A stretch of DNA of 34,227 bases from Planctomycetia bacterium. Its GTDB lineage: Bacteria; Planctomycetota; Planctomycetia; Pirellulales; UBA1268. This document shows, piece by piece, positions 20,710 to 31,859 of the stretch. Numbering within the stretch: position 1 is the stretch's first letter; every line of letters begins with the position of its first letter. Position numbers and translations under genes: made by a program. The notes under the pieces are model-generated. The model ran no database searches and had not been told where the DNA came from. It worked only from the letters and a program-made list of their open reading frames with translations. The stretch is taken from positions 1 through 34,227 of the forward strand of contig RFRL01000014.1 in NCBI GenBank assembly GCA_009924545.1, given 5' to 3'.

Positions 20710-21349
20710 TCAGCGCCGTCCGGCGGGCCCCAGACGGGCGTCGATCATGTCGATCAGCCACCGGGCCACGGCACGCTTCGTGCCGCTGCGGCTCCCCACG
20801 CACGCGCCGGCCGGGTCGTAGACCGCCACCGCGGTGCGGGAGGATTCGAGGGCAGGCAGGTCGTTGCACACGACGAGGTCGCAGCGCTTGGCGATCACCT
20901 TGGCGACCGCGCGGGCCGGATCGGCACCCACCTCGAGCGCGAAGGCCACCAGCCACTGCCCCTGCCGGGCGCGGCGGGCGAGCGTGGCGACCACGTCGAC
21001 GGTCGGCTCCAGGTCGAGCGTGAGGTGGTTGCCGGAGCGGGGGATTTTCCCTGCGGCCCGGTGCACCGGGGAAATCGCAGGGGGCCGCCGCGGCGATCAC
21101 CCCGTCAGCGGCCGGCAGGGCCGCCAGGCACGCAGCGAGCATCTCCGCCGTGGTCACCACCGGCTCGACGCGGGCCGCGGGCGGGTAGCGGATGCCAACC
21201 GGCCCCGACACGATCGTCACCTCGTGGCCAGCGGCGAGGGCGGCGGAAGCGAGAGCGGCAGCCATGCGTCCGCTCGACGCGTTGGTGAGGAAGCGCACGT
21301 CGTCGACGTAGGCGCGGGTCGGTCCGGCGGTAAGGAGGAGGCGGGCCAT
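20710..21349 (-). pseudogene. coaB: Phosphopantothenate-cysteine ligase, frameshifted
   Basis: CoaB joins cysteine to 4'-phosphopantothenate in coenzyme A synthesis. ATG 21349 opens with LLLTAGPTRAYVDDVRFLTNASSGRMA, the classical CoaB beginning, and runs to AAAAPCDF. At the C4 run at 21068-21071 the frame is lost; the next frame continues with AAGKIPRSGNHLTLDLEPTVDVVA, LVAFALE, CDLVVCNDL and GTKRAVARWL to the stop at 20710. Either one extra C or a two-base loss (GC from TTCCGCCC, which would restore the usual Arg of CDYRPV) explains it. CoaB is normally essential and both halves look well kept, so a sequence error is the simplest view. Separate coaB and coaC genes appear usual for planctomycetes. 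It lies 19 bases after coaC. Confidence 0.85.
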
Positions 21350-21368
21350 GGCGGCTGGTGTTCCCGCG

Positions 21369-21953
21369 TCAGGCCCGCGGTGGCAGGCGCGAGAGCAGGT
21401 TGATGAGCACCGCGGTGATGTCGGCCGGCTCCGCCATCCGGCCGGTGCCGGTCTGCCGGCAGGAGAGCCAACCGGTGCCCGGCGGGACGATCGTCGCTCC
21501 GTCCTCGGCGAGTCGGGCGACGTTGCGCTGCACCGCGGGTTTGGCCCACATCGCCGCATTCATCGCCGGGGCGAGGATCAGCGGGCACTCGGCACACAAT
21601 AGCAGTGTGGTGAGGAGGTCGTCGGCCAGCCCGTGGGCCGCCTTGCCGAGCAGGTCGGCTGACGCCGGCGCCACCACCACCGCATCGGCGAGAGCCCCGA
21701 GTTCGATGTGGGGCCCGAGCGGGAACCGACCGGGATCGAACGACCGGCTCGCGACCGGCCTGCCGGTGAGGGCGGCGAAGGTGGCCGCCCCCACGAACCG
21801 TCGCGCCCGCGCCGTGAGCACCGCCGTCACGCCGGCCCCTGCCTGCACGAGTTGGCTGGCGAGCATCGCCGCCTTGTACGCGGCGATCCCGGCCGAGACC
21901 CCGAGCACGATCTCACGGCCAGCGAGCGTGGGGGCAACCCGGGGCGACGTCAC
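21369..21953 (-). CDS. coaC: Phosphopantothenoylcysteine decarboxylase (flavoprotein)
   Basis: A 194-residue HFCD-type FMN flavoprotein that decarboxylates 4'-phosphopantothenoylcysteine. GVSAGIAAYKAAMLASQL, HIELGALADAVVVAPASADLLGK, LILAPAMNAAMW (the PAMN motif) and GWLSCRQTGTGRM, carrying the redox Cys, are all present. The start is GTG 21953, 18 bases after rpoZ. The protein ends where the CoaB half would begin in fused enzymes, and coaB follows as a separate gene. Confidence 0.93.
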   Translation of the reverse strand: MTSPRVAPTLAGREIVLGVSAGIAAYKAAMLASQLVQAGAGVTAVLTARARRFVGAATFAALTGRPVASRSFDPGRFPLGPHIELGALADAVVVAPASADLLGKAAHGLADDLLTTLLLCAECPLILAPAMNAAMWAKPAVQRNVARLAEDGATIVPPGTGWLSCRQTGTGRMAEPADITAVLINLLSRLPPRA

Positions 21954-21971
21954 GGATGAGCTCGTCTCGGA

Positions 21972-22235
21972 TCAGAGGGTGTCGGCGCCGAAATCGAGCG
22001 GGCCGCCCGCCTCGGGCGATTCCCCCGTGATCCGCAGGTTCGACGAGGTGTCGAGGTAGATCTTGTCCTGTTTGATCTCCTCGATGACGATCTGCATCTT
22101 GTCGTCGGTGTCGACGTCCACGAGCGGACGGCCGCCGGCGTTGAGTGCCACGAGGCGCTTCTGGATCAGCGTCGACAGCTTGAACCGTCCGCCGACCTTG
22201 TTGACGATCTCCTCTTCGCGCAAATCATCGATCAT
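21972..22235 (-). CDS. rpoZ: DNA-directed RNA polymerase omega subunit
   Basis: An 87-residue subunit that helps assemble RNA polymerase. [19 protein letters not shown] is the planctomycete form of the omega core, followed by [13 protein letters not shown]. Its ATG at 22235 overlaps the gmk stop by four bases (ATGA). gmk-rpoZ-coaBC order is widely conserved in bacteria, which strengthens the call. Confidence 0.92.
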   Translation of the reverse strand: MIDDLREEEIVNKVGGRFKLSTLIQKRLVALNAGGRPLVDVDTDDKMQIVIEEIKQDKIYLDTSSNLRITGESPEAGGPLDFGADTL

Positions 22236-22957
22236 GGGTGGGCTCCAACGGAAGGTTCACGGTGATCGGTCCGGGTGGTCACGGGGTGTGCTGCGGAGGG
22301 TTCCGACGCGGACGGCTGCGACGCTGACGGGGCATCGCGGTCCAGCCGGAGCGGCGGGCCCGCCACCGGCGGCAGGCCTGCGGCACGAAGAATCGCGACG
22401 ACCTCGGCGACCGCACGGGTGACGTCGTCGTTGACGACGCGGTGACGGTAGCGGTCGGCATGGTCGAGTTCGCGGTGGGCCACCTCCAGGCGTCGGGCCA
22501 TCGCCTCCGCCGACTCCGTGCCCCGGAGGCGGAGTCGGTGTTCGAGTTCGTCACGCTGCGGCGGCATGACGAAGATCGTTTCGGCCGCGGGAAATCGCGA
22601 CACGATGGAGAGTGTACCCTCGACGTCGATCTCGAGGACGACCCACTGCCCGGCGGCGAGCCGTGGCACCACCTCGTCGACGAGGGTGCCGTACCAGTGC
22701 TGGCGGCCGTAGACCCGGCAGCACTCGAGGAAACGCCCCGCCTCGCGCCGCCGCTCGAAGTCGTCGAGCGAGAGAAAGTGGTAGTCGATCCCGTCGCGCT
22801 CCCCGGCCCGTGGCGGGCGGGTCGTCGCGGAAACGCTCGGCACCAGTTGGGGAAGACGCTCGAGCAGTTGGCGGAGAAGTGTGGACTTCCCCACCCCAGA
22901 GGGGCCCGAGATCACCACGAGGCGGCCCGCGGGACTGGGAAGAGGGTGCTGATCCAT
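22232..22957 (-). CDS. gmk: Guanylate kinase
   Basis: A 241-residue enzyme that phosphorylates GMP to GDP. The P-loop is GPSGVGKST (18-26); [20 protein letters not shown] is the GMP-binding region; LEIDVEGT and [13 protein letters not shown] follow in the normal order. ATG 22957 gives about ten residues before the first strand. After residue 195 there is an extra 45-residue tail rich in Ser, Pro and Ala, absent from typical 200-residue enzymes and probably disordered. It overlaps rpoZ by four bases and is 66 bases after yicC. Confidence 0.95.
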   Translation of the reverse strand: MDQHPLPSPAGRLVVISGPSGVGKSTLLRQLLERLPQLVPSVSATTRPPRAGERDGIDYHFLSLDDFERRREAGRFLECCRVYGRQHWYGTLVDEVVPRLAAGQWVVLEIDVEGTLSIVSRFPAAETIFVMPPQRDELEHRLRLRGTESAEAMARRLEVAHRELDHADRYRHRVVNDDVTRAVAEVVAILRAAGLPPVAGPPLRLDRDAPSASQPSASEPSAAHPVTTRTDHREPSVGAHP

Positions 22958-23023
22958 CGCTTCGTTGTACCGCACGGACCAGCGGGGGGGAAACCCGCGG
23001 GACAAGGTCCGTGCCCCACGGCC

Positions 23024-23905
23024 TCATTCGACATTCTGGACGAGCTCCCGGAGTCGCTCCACCCGGGTCTTGATCTCCACCACAGCGTGGGCGACCCCCA
23101 CGTCAGCCGACTTCGACCCGATGGTGTTGGCCTCGCGGGCGAGCTCCTGGGTGAGGAAGTCGAGCTGGCGCCCCGGCGATTCGTCGGCGAGGAGCCGGGC
23201 GAACTGCTGGAGGTGGCTCTCCAGGCGGACCAGCTCCTCGGCGATGTCGCTGCGGTCGGCGAGCAGGGCGACCTCACGGGCCACGTCGGCCTCACTCACC
23301 GGCACGCCGAGGCTGGCGACGGCTCGGGCGACCCGCTCCCGGAGCCGAAGGCGGTGCTCCTCGAGGAGGTGAGCCGACCGGGCTCCGATCCCACCCGCCA
23401 GGCCGCGGACCTCGTCACAGCAGGCGCGCATGTCGCGCGCCATTGCCTCCCCCTCGCGCTGCCGCATCGCGTCGACACCGTCGAGGGCCTGGGCCAGGGC
23501 CCGGGAGACGAGCGGCCACAGGGCCTCGATGCGCTCGCCGCTGGGCCAGCTCTCGACGAGGATCCCCGGGAGACCGAGCAGGCCATCGACACCCTGCGGC
23601 ACGGGCAGGTCGCGGTGGCTGCAAAACCCCTCCAAGTCGTCGAGGTAGGCGCCCAACTGCGCCAGGTCGAGCCGCCGCTGGGCCATCGCCAGGGGACCGT
23701 CGATCTCGAGCGTGACCTGCACCGCGCCGCGGCGGATCCGCGTGCGCACCGCTGCCTCGATCAACGCCTCGAGTGCCGCGTGGCCATCGCGGGCGCGGAG
23801 GGCGAGTTTGAAAAACCGGTTGTTGACGACCCGGACCTCGACGCGGCACGAATTGCCGCCGTCGGTCGCCACCGCATCGCCGCAACCGGTCATGCTCAGC
23901 GCCAT
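23024..23905 (-). CDS. yicC: YicC family endoribonuclease
   Basis: A 293-residue YicC/YloC-family protein, whose members are reported endoribonucleases that act on RNA decay. The N terminus MALSMTGCGDA matches the family opening (SMTGFG), then EVRVVNNRFFKL. The C-terminal DUF1732 part has EELVRLESHLQQF, GRQLDFLTQELAREANTIGSK and VVEIKTRVERLREL, all normal. The start at 23905 is fixed by the family's N terminus, and the ATG lies inside the last copy of a 59-bp tandem repeat, an unusual arrangement. yicC-gmk-rpoZ order is conserved in bacteria. Confidence 0.93.
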   Translation of the reverse strand: MALSMTGCGDAVATDGGNSCRVEVRVVNNRFFKLALRARDGHAALEALIEAAVRTRIRRGAVQVTLEIDGPLAMAQRRLDLAQLGAYLDDLEGFCSHRDLPVPQGVDGLLGLPGILVESWPSGERIEALWPLVSRALAQALDGVDAMRQREGEAMARDMRACCDEVRGLAGGIGARSAHLLEEHRLRLRERVARAVASLGVPVSEADVAREVALLADRSDIAEELVRLESHLQQFARLLADESPGRQLDFLTQELAREANTIGSKSADVGVAHAVVEIKTRVERLRELVQNVE

Positions 23906-24082
23906 GGGAACTTTCGGTCGGGCGTTACCCTGGGTGGCGAACAGCCAGGCTCAATCAGCGCCATGGGAACTTTCGGTCGGGCGTTACCCTGGGTGGCGAA
24001 CAGCCAGGCTCAATCAGCGCCATGGGAACTTTCGGTCGGGCGCCACCCTGGGTGGCGAACAGCCAGGCTCAATCAGCGCCAT
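23896..24082 (-). other. Chain of three overlapping mini-ORFs inside the repeat
   Basis: Because the unit is 59 bases, not a multiple of three, each copy carries its own 22-codon frame on the minus strand: 24082-24014, 24023-23955 and 23964-23896. Each opens MALIEPGCSPPR and ends KFPWR. The TGA of each lies in the same ten bases, ATGGCGCTGA, as the ATG of the next, and the third overlaps the yicC ATG in the same way. They have no strong Shine-Dalgarno sequence (GAAAG about six bases ahead is the best). Translation is possible by coupling from secG but is unproven; they may be a by-product of the repeat. Confidence 0.3.
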
Positions 24083-24085
24083 GGC
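23896..24085 (-). repeat. 59-bp tandem repeat, 3.2 copies, ending in the yicC start codon
   Basis: Three full units (23896-23954, 23955-24013, 24014-24072) plus the first 12-13 bases of a fourth fill almost the whole gap between secG and yicC. The units are identical except the one at 24014-24072, which has GCC where the others have GTT. That copy contains a perfect inverted repeat CGCCACCCTGGGTGGCG on the + strand; the other copies keep pairing by two G-U pairs there. A second palindrome, AGCCAGGCT, lies in each unit. On the minus strand every unit starts with ATGGCGCTGA, and the last of these is the yicC start. Confidence 0.97.
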
Positions 24086-24092
24086 CACCCGA

Positions 24093-24593
24093 TCAGGGAG
24101 CCTTCGGCGGGGTCGCCGGCGGCGTCGTGGCCTCGGCGGGAGCGGGAGGCGTGGGGGCGGCCGGTTGCTCGGCCGTGACCGGTGTGGTCGTCGCCGCGGC
24201 GCCGGGGGGCAGGGTGTCGCCGGGGCCCTGAGCGGTGGCGCCCCCCGCGGGAGATGCACCTTCCGGCGCGCCTGATCCGGTGGCGTCGGGAGCGCCGCTG
24301 CTCCCGGCCGTCTGGGCCGCCGCACCGCCGAGGGTGGTGCTGAACACCGATTGGCGGCGGCCGAGGACGTTGAGCGCCAGGACGCACAACACGATCCAGA
24401 ACGTCGCCACGCCGACGGTGATCTTGGTGAACACGTCACCCGCCTTGGTGCCGAAGGCACTCTGCCCCCCCGCACCGCCGAACGCCCCGGCGAGGCCACC
24501 GCCCCGCCCGCGCTGGATGAGCACCAGCAGGATGAGGAACAGGGCGGTGAGCACGAGCATCAGGCCGAGGAAGAAATTCACCAGGGCGGACAT
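24093..24593 (-). CDS. secG: Preprotein translocase subunit SecG
   Basis: A 166-residue inner-membrane subunit of the SecYEG channel. Two hydrophobic helices (about 4-26 and 57-78) flank the conserved [26 protein letters not shown] loop of SecG, here containing [10 protein letters not shown]. Typical SecG ends soon after the second helix; this one has an extra tail of about 85 residues rich in Ala, Pro, Gly and Thr, likely disordered and on one membrane face. It lies 105 bases after tpiA, the common tpiA-secG order. Confidence 0.93.
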   Translation of the reverse strand: MSALVNFFLGLMLVLTALFLILLVLIQRGRGGGLAGAFGGAGGQSAFGTKAGDVFTKITVGVATFWIVLCVLALNVLGRRQSVFSTTLGGAAAQTAGSSGAPDATGSGAPEGASPAGGATAQGPGDTLPPGAAATTTPVTAEQPAAPTPPAPAEATTPPATPPKAP

Positions 24594-24698
24594 CAGAGGG
24601 CTCCAGGAAAGACGGCGGGGCGGCCGTCGGCAGGAAACGGCAGAGTGGGATGATACGTCGCCTTCCCGCCCGCGCGAATGGCGGGGCGGCCGCGCCAG

Positions 24699-25487
24699 TC
24701 ACCCGGCGAACGCCCGGGCGATGGCGAGGAACCCGGGCGCGTCGAGGCTCGCGCCCCCGACGAGGGCGCCGTCGATGTCGGGCTGGGCGGCCAGTTCGGC
24801 GGCGTTGTCGGGCTTGACGCTGCCGCCGTACTGGATGCGGACGCCGGCGGCGGTGTCGGCCCCGGCCAGACTTCCCAGCAGGCCGCGGATCAGGGCGTGC
24901 ACCGCCTGGGCCTGGGCCGGGGTGGCCACCCGGCCGGTGCCGATCGCCCACACCGGCTCGTAGGCGATCACCAGCCGGGCGATCTCCGCTGCCCCGAGGC
25001 CCGCCAGCGACCCTCGCACCTGGCCGGCGACGACGTCGTCGGTGCGCCCCGACTCCCGTTCGGCGAGTGTCTCACCCACGCACACGATCGGTGTCAGCCC
25101 AGCGGCCAGCGCCGCGTTCACCTTCGCGTTGACCACCGCGTCGGTCTCGCTACAGAGGGTGCGGCGCTCGGAGTGGCCGAGGATCACGTAGCGGCAACCG
25201 ACGTCGGCCAGCATCTGCGGGGAGACCTCGCCGGTGAACGCCCCCGTCGGCTTGTCCCAGGCGTTCTGACCGCCGATGGCGACGCGCGGGGCACGCCCCT
25301 CCGTGGCGGCCGCGGCCCGGACCTGCTCCTCGACTTCGGTGATGTGGACCGCCGGGGGGCAGATCACGAGGTCCACCGTTGGCATGCCACCGCTGGCCAG
25401 CTCGACGTCGGCGGCAAGAACGCGGGCGGCGGCCCGGAGGCCGTTCATCTTCCAGTTGCCGGCGACGATGGGGCGGCGGGCGGACAT
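24699..25487 (-). CDS. tpiA: Triosephosphate isomerase
   Basis: A 262-residue glycolytic TIM barrel interconverting dihydroxyacetone phosphate and glyceraldehyde 3-phosphate. The catalytic residues are in place: K13 in GNWKMN, H105 in ILGHSERR, E177 in [11 protein letters not shown], with the phosphate loop YGGSVKPDN near the end. ATG 25487 gives the standard N terminus, with GAGG about six bases upstream. It is 201 bases after pheA on the same strand. Confidence 0.96.
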   Translation of the reverse strand: MSARRPIVAGNWKMNGLRAAARVLAADVELASGGMPTVDLVICPPAVHITEVEEQVRAAAATEGRAPRVAIGGQNAWDKPTGAFTGEVSPQMLADVGCRYVILGHSERRTLCSETDAVVNAKVNAALAAGLTPIVCVGETLAERESGRTDDVVAGQVRGSLAGLGAAEIARLVIAYEPVWAIGTGRVATPAQAQAVHALIRGLLGSLAGADTAAGVRIQYGGSVKPDNAAELAAQPDIDGALVGGASLDAPGFLAIARAFAG

Positions 25488-25688
25488 GCCTCGGGGCTCC
25501 GGTGGCGAATGGGGGAACCGTCGGAAAACGGCAGCGTAGCCGAGCCGGCAGTCGACAAACAGCCGGCGGCACAACGCGCCAGCGGGCCCGCACACGCAGC
25601 CCCCGCGAAACCCGGAGATTTTCACCCGACCGGGCGTCGGCGGAGGGATCCCGGCCACCGGCTGCCGGGCCCGGCCACGGGGCGCGGT

Positions 25689-26831
25689 TCAGCCCACGGC
25701 CGCGGCCGCGGCATACGAGCCGAGAATCACCACGCGCTGGCAGCGGCCCTCGAGCGCGCGGATCGCGCGCCGGACGCGAGGATCCTCGCGGTGGCCCTCG
25801 AGTTCGACGAAGAACACGTAGCCGCGCTCGGCGCCGGGCAAGGGGAAGGATTCGATCCAGGTGAGGTTGAGTTTCTGCCGCTTGGGGATCGCCAGGGCGT
25901 CGGCGAGCCCGCCGGGGCGGTGCTCGATCTCGAACATCAAGGCCGTGCGGTCGCGACCCGTGCGGGCCGCATCGGCGTGGCCGATGACGGCGAAGCGCGT
26001 GGTGTTGCCCGGGACGTCTTCGATGTTTTCCGCGAGGACGCCGAGGCCGTAATGAACGGCGCTCTGCCGGCTGGCGATCGCGGCGGCATGGGGGGTGCGG
26101 GCGGCGGTTTCGGCTGCGGCGCTCGTGCTCGTGACCTCGATGAGCCGGGCATCAGGGAGGTGCCGGGCGAGCCAGTTGCGGCATTGCGACAGGGCCTGCG
26201 GCCGGCTGTAGACCTCGCGGACCTGCGTCCGGTCGCAGGCCGCCAGAAGGTGGTGGTGGATCCGCAGCGGTACCTCGGCGCAGATCTTGACCGGGAGCCG
26301 GAAAAAGTTGTCGAGCGTGTCGGCGATCCGGCCGTCGGTCGAGTTCTCCAGGGGCACGACCCCGTAGTGCGAGTGCCCTGCATGCACCTCCTCGAAGGCC
26401 GCGGAGATGCTCGCCACGGGGACGAACTCCACGGCATTGCCGAAGCGGTGGAGCGCGGCCAAGTGGCTGTAGGTCCAGGCGGGCCCGAGGTGGGCGACGC
26501 GGAGGTGCTGCTCGATTGCCCGCGACCCGCTGATCAGTTCGCGGAATACCGCCTTCACGCTGGCCCCGGACAGGGGACCGGGGTTGAGGGCCGCGACCCG
26601 CTCGAGCACCGTCTCCTCACGCGAGGGATCGTAGGTCTGTTGGCCGGCGGCCTTCTTCAGGTGACCGATGCGGCCGGCGACCGTGGCCCGCTCGTTCATC
26701 AAGCCGACCAACGCCCGGTCGATGCGGTCGATCTCCCCACGGAGGTCGGTCAGGCTCGTGCCGGCCGGGGGCGGCGGCGCGACGGGCGTGGGGGGGCTGG
26801 CGTCGGAACGGGCACGCGGTGATTTGGCCAT
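25689..26831 (-). CDS. pheA: Bifunctional chorismate mutase/prephenate dehydratase (P-protein)
   Basis: A 380-residue enzyme making phenylpyruvate from chorismate. After a Pro/Ala-rich leader (1-25), residues 26-105 are an AroQ-type chorismate mutase ([38 protein letters not shown]). Prephenate dehydratase follows ([29 protein letters not shown], and the catalytic TTRF motif near residue 280). The C-terminal ACT domain starts at [17 protein letters not shown]; the usual Phe-binding ESRP motif reads ESFP here ([10 protein letters not shown]), so feedback by phenylalanine may differ. ATG 26831 is the first ATG; the true start could be slightly later. Confidence 0.95.
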   Translation of the reverse strand: MAKSPRARSDASPPTPVAPPPPAGTSLTDLRGEIDRIDRALVGLMNERATVAGRIGHLKKAAGQQTYDPSREETVLERVAALNPGPLSGASVKAVFRELISGSRAIEQHLRVAHLGPAWTYSHLAALHRFGNAVEFVPVASISAAFEEVHAGHSHYGVVPLENSTDGRIADTLDNFFRLPVKICAEVPLRIHHHLLAACDRTQVREVYSRPQALSQCRNWLARHLPDARLIEVTSTSAAAETAARTPHAAAIASRQSAVHYGLGVLAENIEDVPGNTTRFAVIGHADAARTGRDRTALMFEIEHRPGGLADALAIPKRQKLNLTWIESFPLPGAERGYVFFVELEGHREDPRVRRAIRALEGRCQRVVILGSYAAAAAVG

Positions 26832-27116
26832 CGGGAACGCCTGGTGGAGGCGGCGGTGCCGGTTCCGTGGGGACGCCGGCCAAAATGGCAGGCCCGGTGT
26901 CGCGCTCGATCAGAGACGCGCACGAGCGTCAACTGTAGTCGGATCGCGGCAGTGGTAAATACGGGCGGTTTCCCCAGCATCCCAACGGCTGGCAGAGGAG
27001 CCCAGGGCCGCCAAAAGGCGACGGCACGCTCTTTGCTCACCGGGAAGTTGCCTGGCCGTCGGTCGGGTAGAACGATCCACAATCGCTCCCATCCCCACCA
27101 GCAGGGACCCCCATCC
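26832..27116. other. Divergent intergenic region between pheA and dnaK
   Basis: This 285-base gap must hold control signals for both directions. I found no CIRCE operator (TTAGCACTC with inverted copy) and no convincing sigma32-type promoter before dnaK. Weak elements only: TAAATA near 26955 on + without a good -35, and TTGACG on the minus strand near 26930-26935 without a good -10. The dnaK ribosome site is probably CAGGGA, about ten bases before the ATG. Confidence 0.5.
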
Positions 27117-29024
<1,908 letters not shown>

Positions 29025-29056
29025 CCGGCGGTCCCGATCGACGATCCATCCGACAC

Positions 29057-29113
29057 GGGCAGGCGTCTGCCGTCATGGTCCTTCCGGGGCTGCTGACGGC
29101 CGACGGCCTGCCC
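29057..29113 (+). other. Long imperfect stem-loop between dnaK and clpB
   Basis: Arms 29057-29075 and 29094-29113 pair as 7 bp (GGGCAGG/CCTGCCC), a one-base bulge, 4 bp, one mismatch and 7 bp (GCCGTCA/TGACGGC), around an 18-base loop. No T-run follows, so it is not a textbook Rho-independent terminator. It could act as an attenuator, an RNA-stability element or a thermosensor between the two heat-shock genes; the role is inference. Confidence 0.55.
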
Positions 29114-29192
29114 GCCGTCACTCCCGGGGGTGTCGCGGTGGCGCGGCCCCGGTGAGAAGTGCGCAGCGACCCACTCATGCAGAGGTGCCGTG

Positions 29193-31838
29193 ATGGCGGT
29201 GCGATTCGACAAGTTCACGATCAAGGCGCAGGAAGCGGTGCAGCGGGCGGTAGAGGCGGCGACCACGCGCGGCAACCCCCAGGCCACCCCGGTCCACGTC
29301 CTGCAGGCCCTCGTCGCGGAGCGCGAGGGGATCGTCCGCCCGCTGCTGGAAAAAATCGGCGTCGACCGAGCCCACCTCGAGCGGATCATCGAGGCCGAGC
29401 TGTCGCACCTTCCCAAGGTGTCGGGCGGGGCCCAGCCGCAGCCCGACCAGGAGCTGATGAAGGTCTTCGAGACGGCCACCGCAGAATCGGCGGCGATGAA
29501 GGACGACTTCGTCTCCACCGACCACCTCCTCCTCGGCCTGGTGAAAACTCCGTCGAAGGCCAGGAACGTCCTCCAGCTCGGGGGCGTCGCCGAGAAGGAC
29601 CTCCTCGCCGGCTTGCAGGCGGTGCGCGGCAGCAGCCGGGTCACCGACCAGAATCCCGAGGAAAAGTTCCAGGCCCTGGAAAAGTACGGCATCGACCTGG
29701 TGCAGCGTGCCAGCCAGGGCAAGCTCGATCCGGTGATCGGCCGTGACGCCGAAATCCGCCGCGTGATCCAGGTGCTCTCGCGGCGCACGAAGAACAATCC
29801 GGTTCTCATCGGCGAGCCTGGGGTGGGGAAGACCGCCATCGCCGAGGGGCTGGCCCTGCGGATCGTGCAGTCGGACGTGCCCGAGACGCTGCGCAACAAG
29901 CGCGTCATCGCCCTCGATTTGGGCGCCCTGATCGCCGGCACGAAGTACCGTGGCGAGTTCGAGGACCGGCTCAAGGCGATCCTCCGCGAGGTCGAGGCGG
30001 CCGCCGGCGGCGTGATCCTGTTCATCGACGAGCTCCACACCATGATCGGTGCCGGCGCCGCCGAGGGGGCCTCCGACGCCGCCAACCTCCTCAAACCGGC
30101 GCTGGCCCGCGGCGAACTCCGTTGCATCGGCGCCACCACCCTCGACGAATACCGCAAGCACATCGAGAAGGACGCCGCCCTGGAGCGCCGCTTCCAGCCG
30201 GTGATGGTCGGCGAGCCGAGCGTCGAGGACACGATCGCGATCCTCCGCGGCCTCAAGCCGCGGTACGAGGCCCATCACAAGGGGGTCAAGATCAAGGACT
30301 CGGCCCTCGTCGCCGCAGCCGAGCTCTCCAACCGCTACATCGCCGATCGCTTCCTCCCCGACAAGGCGATCGACCTCATGGACGAGGCCACGAGCCGGAT
30401 CGCGATGGAGCTGCAGAGCGTGCCCAGCGAGATCGACGAGGTGCAGCGGCGCCTCGTGCAGCTCGAGCTCGCTGCCCGGCAGCTCGCCGAGGAAACCGAA
30501 GAGCACGCCCGCGAGCGGCTCGCCGAGATCGAAGCCGAGGCGGCGGGGTTGCGGCGGAAGCTCGCCAGCCTGCGCGAGCAGTGGGAGGCGGAGAAGAGCG
30601 GCGTGGGCAGCGCCGAGGAGCTGCGGAAGCAACTCGACGCCGCCCAGCTCGCCTTCGACCAGGCCAACGTCCAGATCAAGGAGCGGCAGGCCTCCGGGCA
30701 GCCGGTGGGGGAGGATCTCTACCAGCGGCTCTTCGAGCTCGACCAGAAGCGGCGCTCCCTCGCCACGCGGGCCGAGCAGGAGGAGGAGCAGTCGGGGAAG
30801 GGCGCGAAGGAGGCTCAATCCACGAAGCGGCTTCTCCGCCGCGACGTCGGTCCGGAGGAGATCGCCGAGGTGGTCAGCGCCTGGACGGGAATCCCGGTGA
30901 CGCGGCTGGTGGAGAGCGAGCGGGCCAAACTGCTCGTGCTCGAGGACCGGCTCCACCAGCGCGTGGTGGGCCAGGACGAGGCGGTCGAGGCGGTCAGTGA
31001 TGCGGTGCGGCGCAGCCGCTCGGGGTTGCAGGATCCCCATCGGCCGATCGGGTCGTTCATCTTCCTCGGGCCCACGGGGGTGGGGAAAACGGAGTTGTGC
31101 AAGGCTCTTGCCGAGGTCCTCTTCGACGACGAGGGGGCGATGGTCCGCCTCGACATGAGCGAGTTCATGGAGAAGCACACGGTGTCGCGCCTCATCGGCG
31201 CCCCGCCGGGCTACGTTGGCTACGAAGAGGGGGGTCGGCTCACGGAGGCGGTGCGCCGCCGCCCCTATTCGGTGGTCCTTCTCGACGAGATCGAGAAAGC
31301 CCACCGCGACGTGTTCAACGTTCTCCTCCAGGTGCTCGATGACGGCCGGCTCAGCGACAGCCTCGGTCACACCGTCGACTTCACCAACACGATCGTGGTG
31401 ATGACCAGCAACATCGGCAGCCAGGTGATCCAGGAGATCACGAAGGAGGGGGGCTCCCAGGAGGAGGTTCGGCAAGCGGTGAAGGAGGCGCTCCAGGCGC
31501 GTTTCCTCCCCGAGTTCCTCAACCGGATCGACGAGACGATCGTCTTCCATCCGCTCGACGAGCGGCACATCGAGCGGATCGTGCACATCCAGGTGCGGCG
31601 GCTGGTGGAGCAGGCGGCGCGGGCGGGAATCACGCTCGAGTGCACCCCGGGGGCGATCGCCGAGATCTCCCGGCTCGGTTACGATCCGGTCTACGGCGCC
31701 CGGCCGCTGAAGCGGGTGATCCAGCAACAGCTGCAGAATCCGCTGGCGCGCGAACTGCTCTCGGGTCGGTTTCCCGAGGGGAGCCGGGTGCGCGTCGATT
31801 TCGTGCAGGACGAGTTCACGTTCGCGCCGGTGGCCTGA
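29193..31838 (+). CDS. clpB: ATP-dependent disaggregase ClpB (Hsp100)
   Basis: An 881-residue AAA+ chaperone that pulls proteins out of aggregates together with DnaK. The N domain (about 1-150, [14 protein letters not shown]) is followed by AAA1 with Walker A GEPGVGKT (207-214) and [11 protein letters not shown], a coiled-coil middle domain (about 410-530, rich in Glu, Arg and Ala), and AAA2 with Walker A GPTGVGKT (626-633) and LLDEIEKAH. The middle domain separates ClpB from ClpC and ClpA. It ends with the C-terminal D2 small domain ([16 protein letters not shown]). ATG 29193 is preceded by AGAGG at about six bases. Confidence 0.96.
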   Translation: MAVRFDKFTIKAQEAVQRAVEAATTRGNPQATPVHVLQALVAEREGIVRPLLEKIGVDRAHLERIIEAELSHLPKVSGGAQPQPDQELMKVFETATAESAAMKDDFVSTDHLLLGLVKTPSKARNVLQLGGVAEKDLLAGLQAVRGSSRVTDQNPEEKFQALEKYGIDLVQRASQGKLDPVIGRDAEIRRVIQVLSRRTKNNPVLIGEPGVGKTAIAEGLALRIVQSDVPETLRNKRVIALDLGALIAGTKYRGEFEDRLKAILREVEAAAGGVILFIDELHTMIGAGAAEGASDAANLLKPALARGELRCIGATTLDEYRKHIEKDAALERRFQPVMVGEPSVEDTIAILRGLKPRYEAHHKGVKIKDSALVAAAELSNRYIADRFLPDKAIDLMDEATSRIAMELQSVPSEIDEVQRRLVQLELAARQLAEETEEHARERLAEIEAEAAGLRRKLASLREQWEAEKSGVGSAEELRKQLDAAQLAFDQANVQIKERQASGQPVGEDLYQRLFELDQKRRSLATRAEQEEEQSGKGAKEAQSTKRLLRRDVGPEEIAEVVSAWTGIPVTRLVESERAKLLVLEDRLHQRVVGQDEAVEAVSDAVRRSRSGLQDPHRPIGSFIFLGPTGVGKTELCKALAEVLFDDEGAMVRLDMSEFMEKHTVSRLIGAPPGYVGYEEGGRLTEAVRRRPYSVVLLDEIEKAHRDVFNVLLQVLDDGRLSDSLGHTVDFTNTIVVMTSNIGSQVIQEITKEGGSQEEVRQAVKEALQARFLPEFLNRIDETIVFHPLDERHIERIVHIQVRRLVEQAARAGITLECTPGAIAEISRLGYDPVYGARPLKRVIQQQLQNPLARELLSGRFPEGSRVRVDFVQDEFTFAPVA

Positions 31839-31859
31839 TCGCCGCCGGCCGGCGGCCCC

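Noticed and set aside
23896-24085. CRISPR array
   Set aside because: The copies are directly adjacent with no spacers, and no cas genes are present.
22442-24178. A 578-codon + strand frame running through gmk, yicC and the 59-bp repeat
   Set aside because: It is antisense to gmk and yicC. The repeat is open in all three + frames simply because its 59-base period cycles phase.
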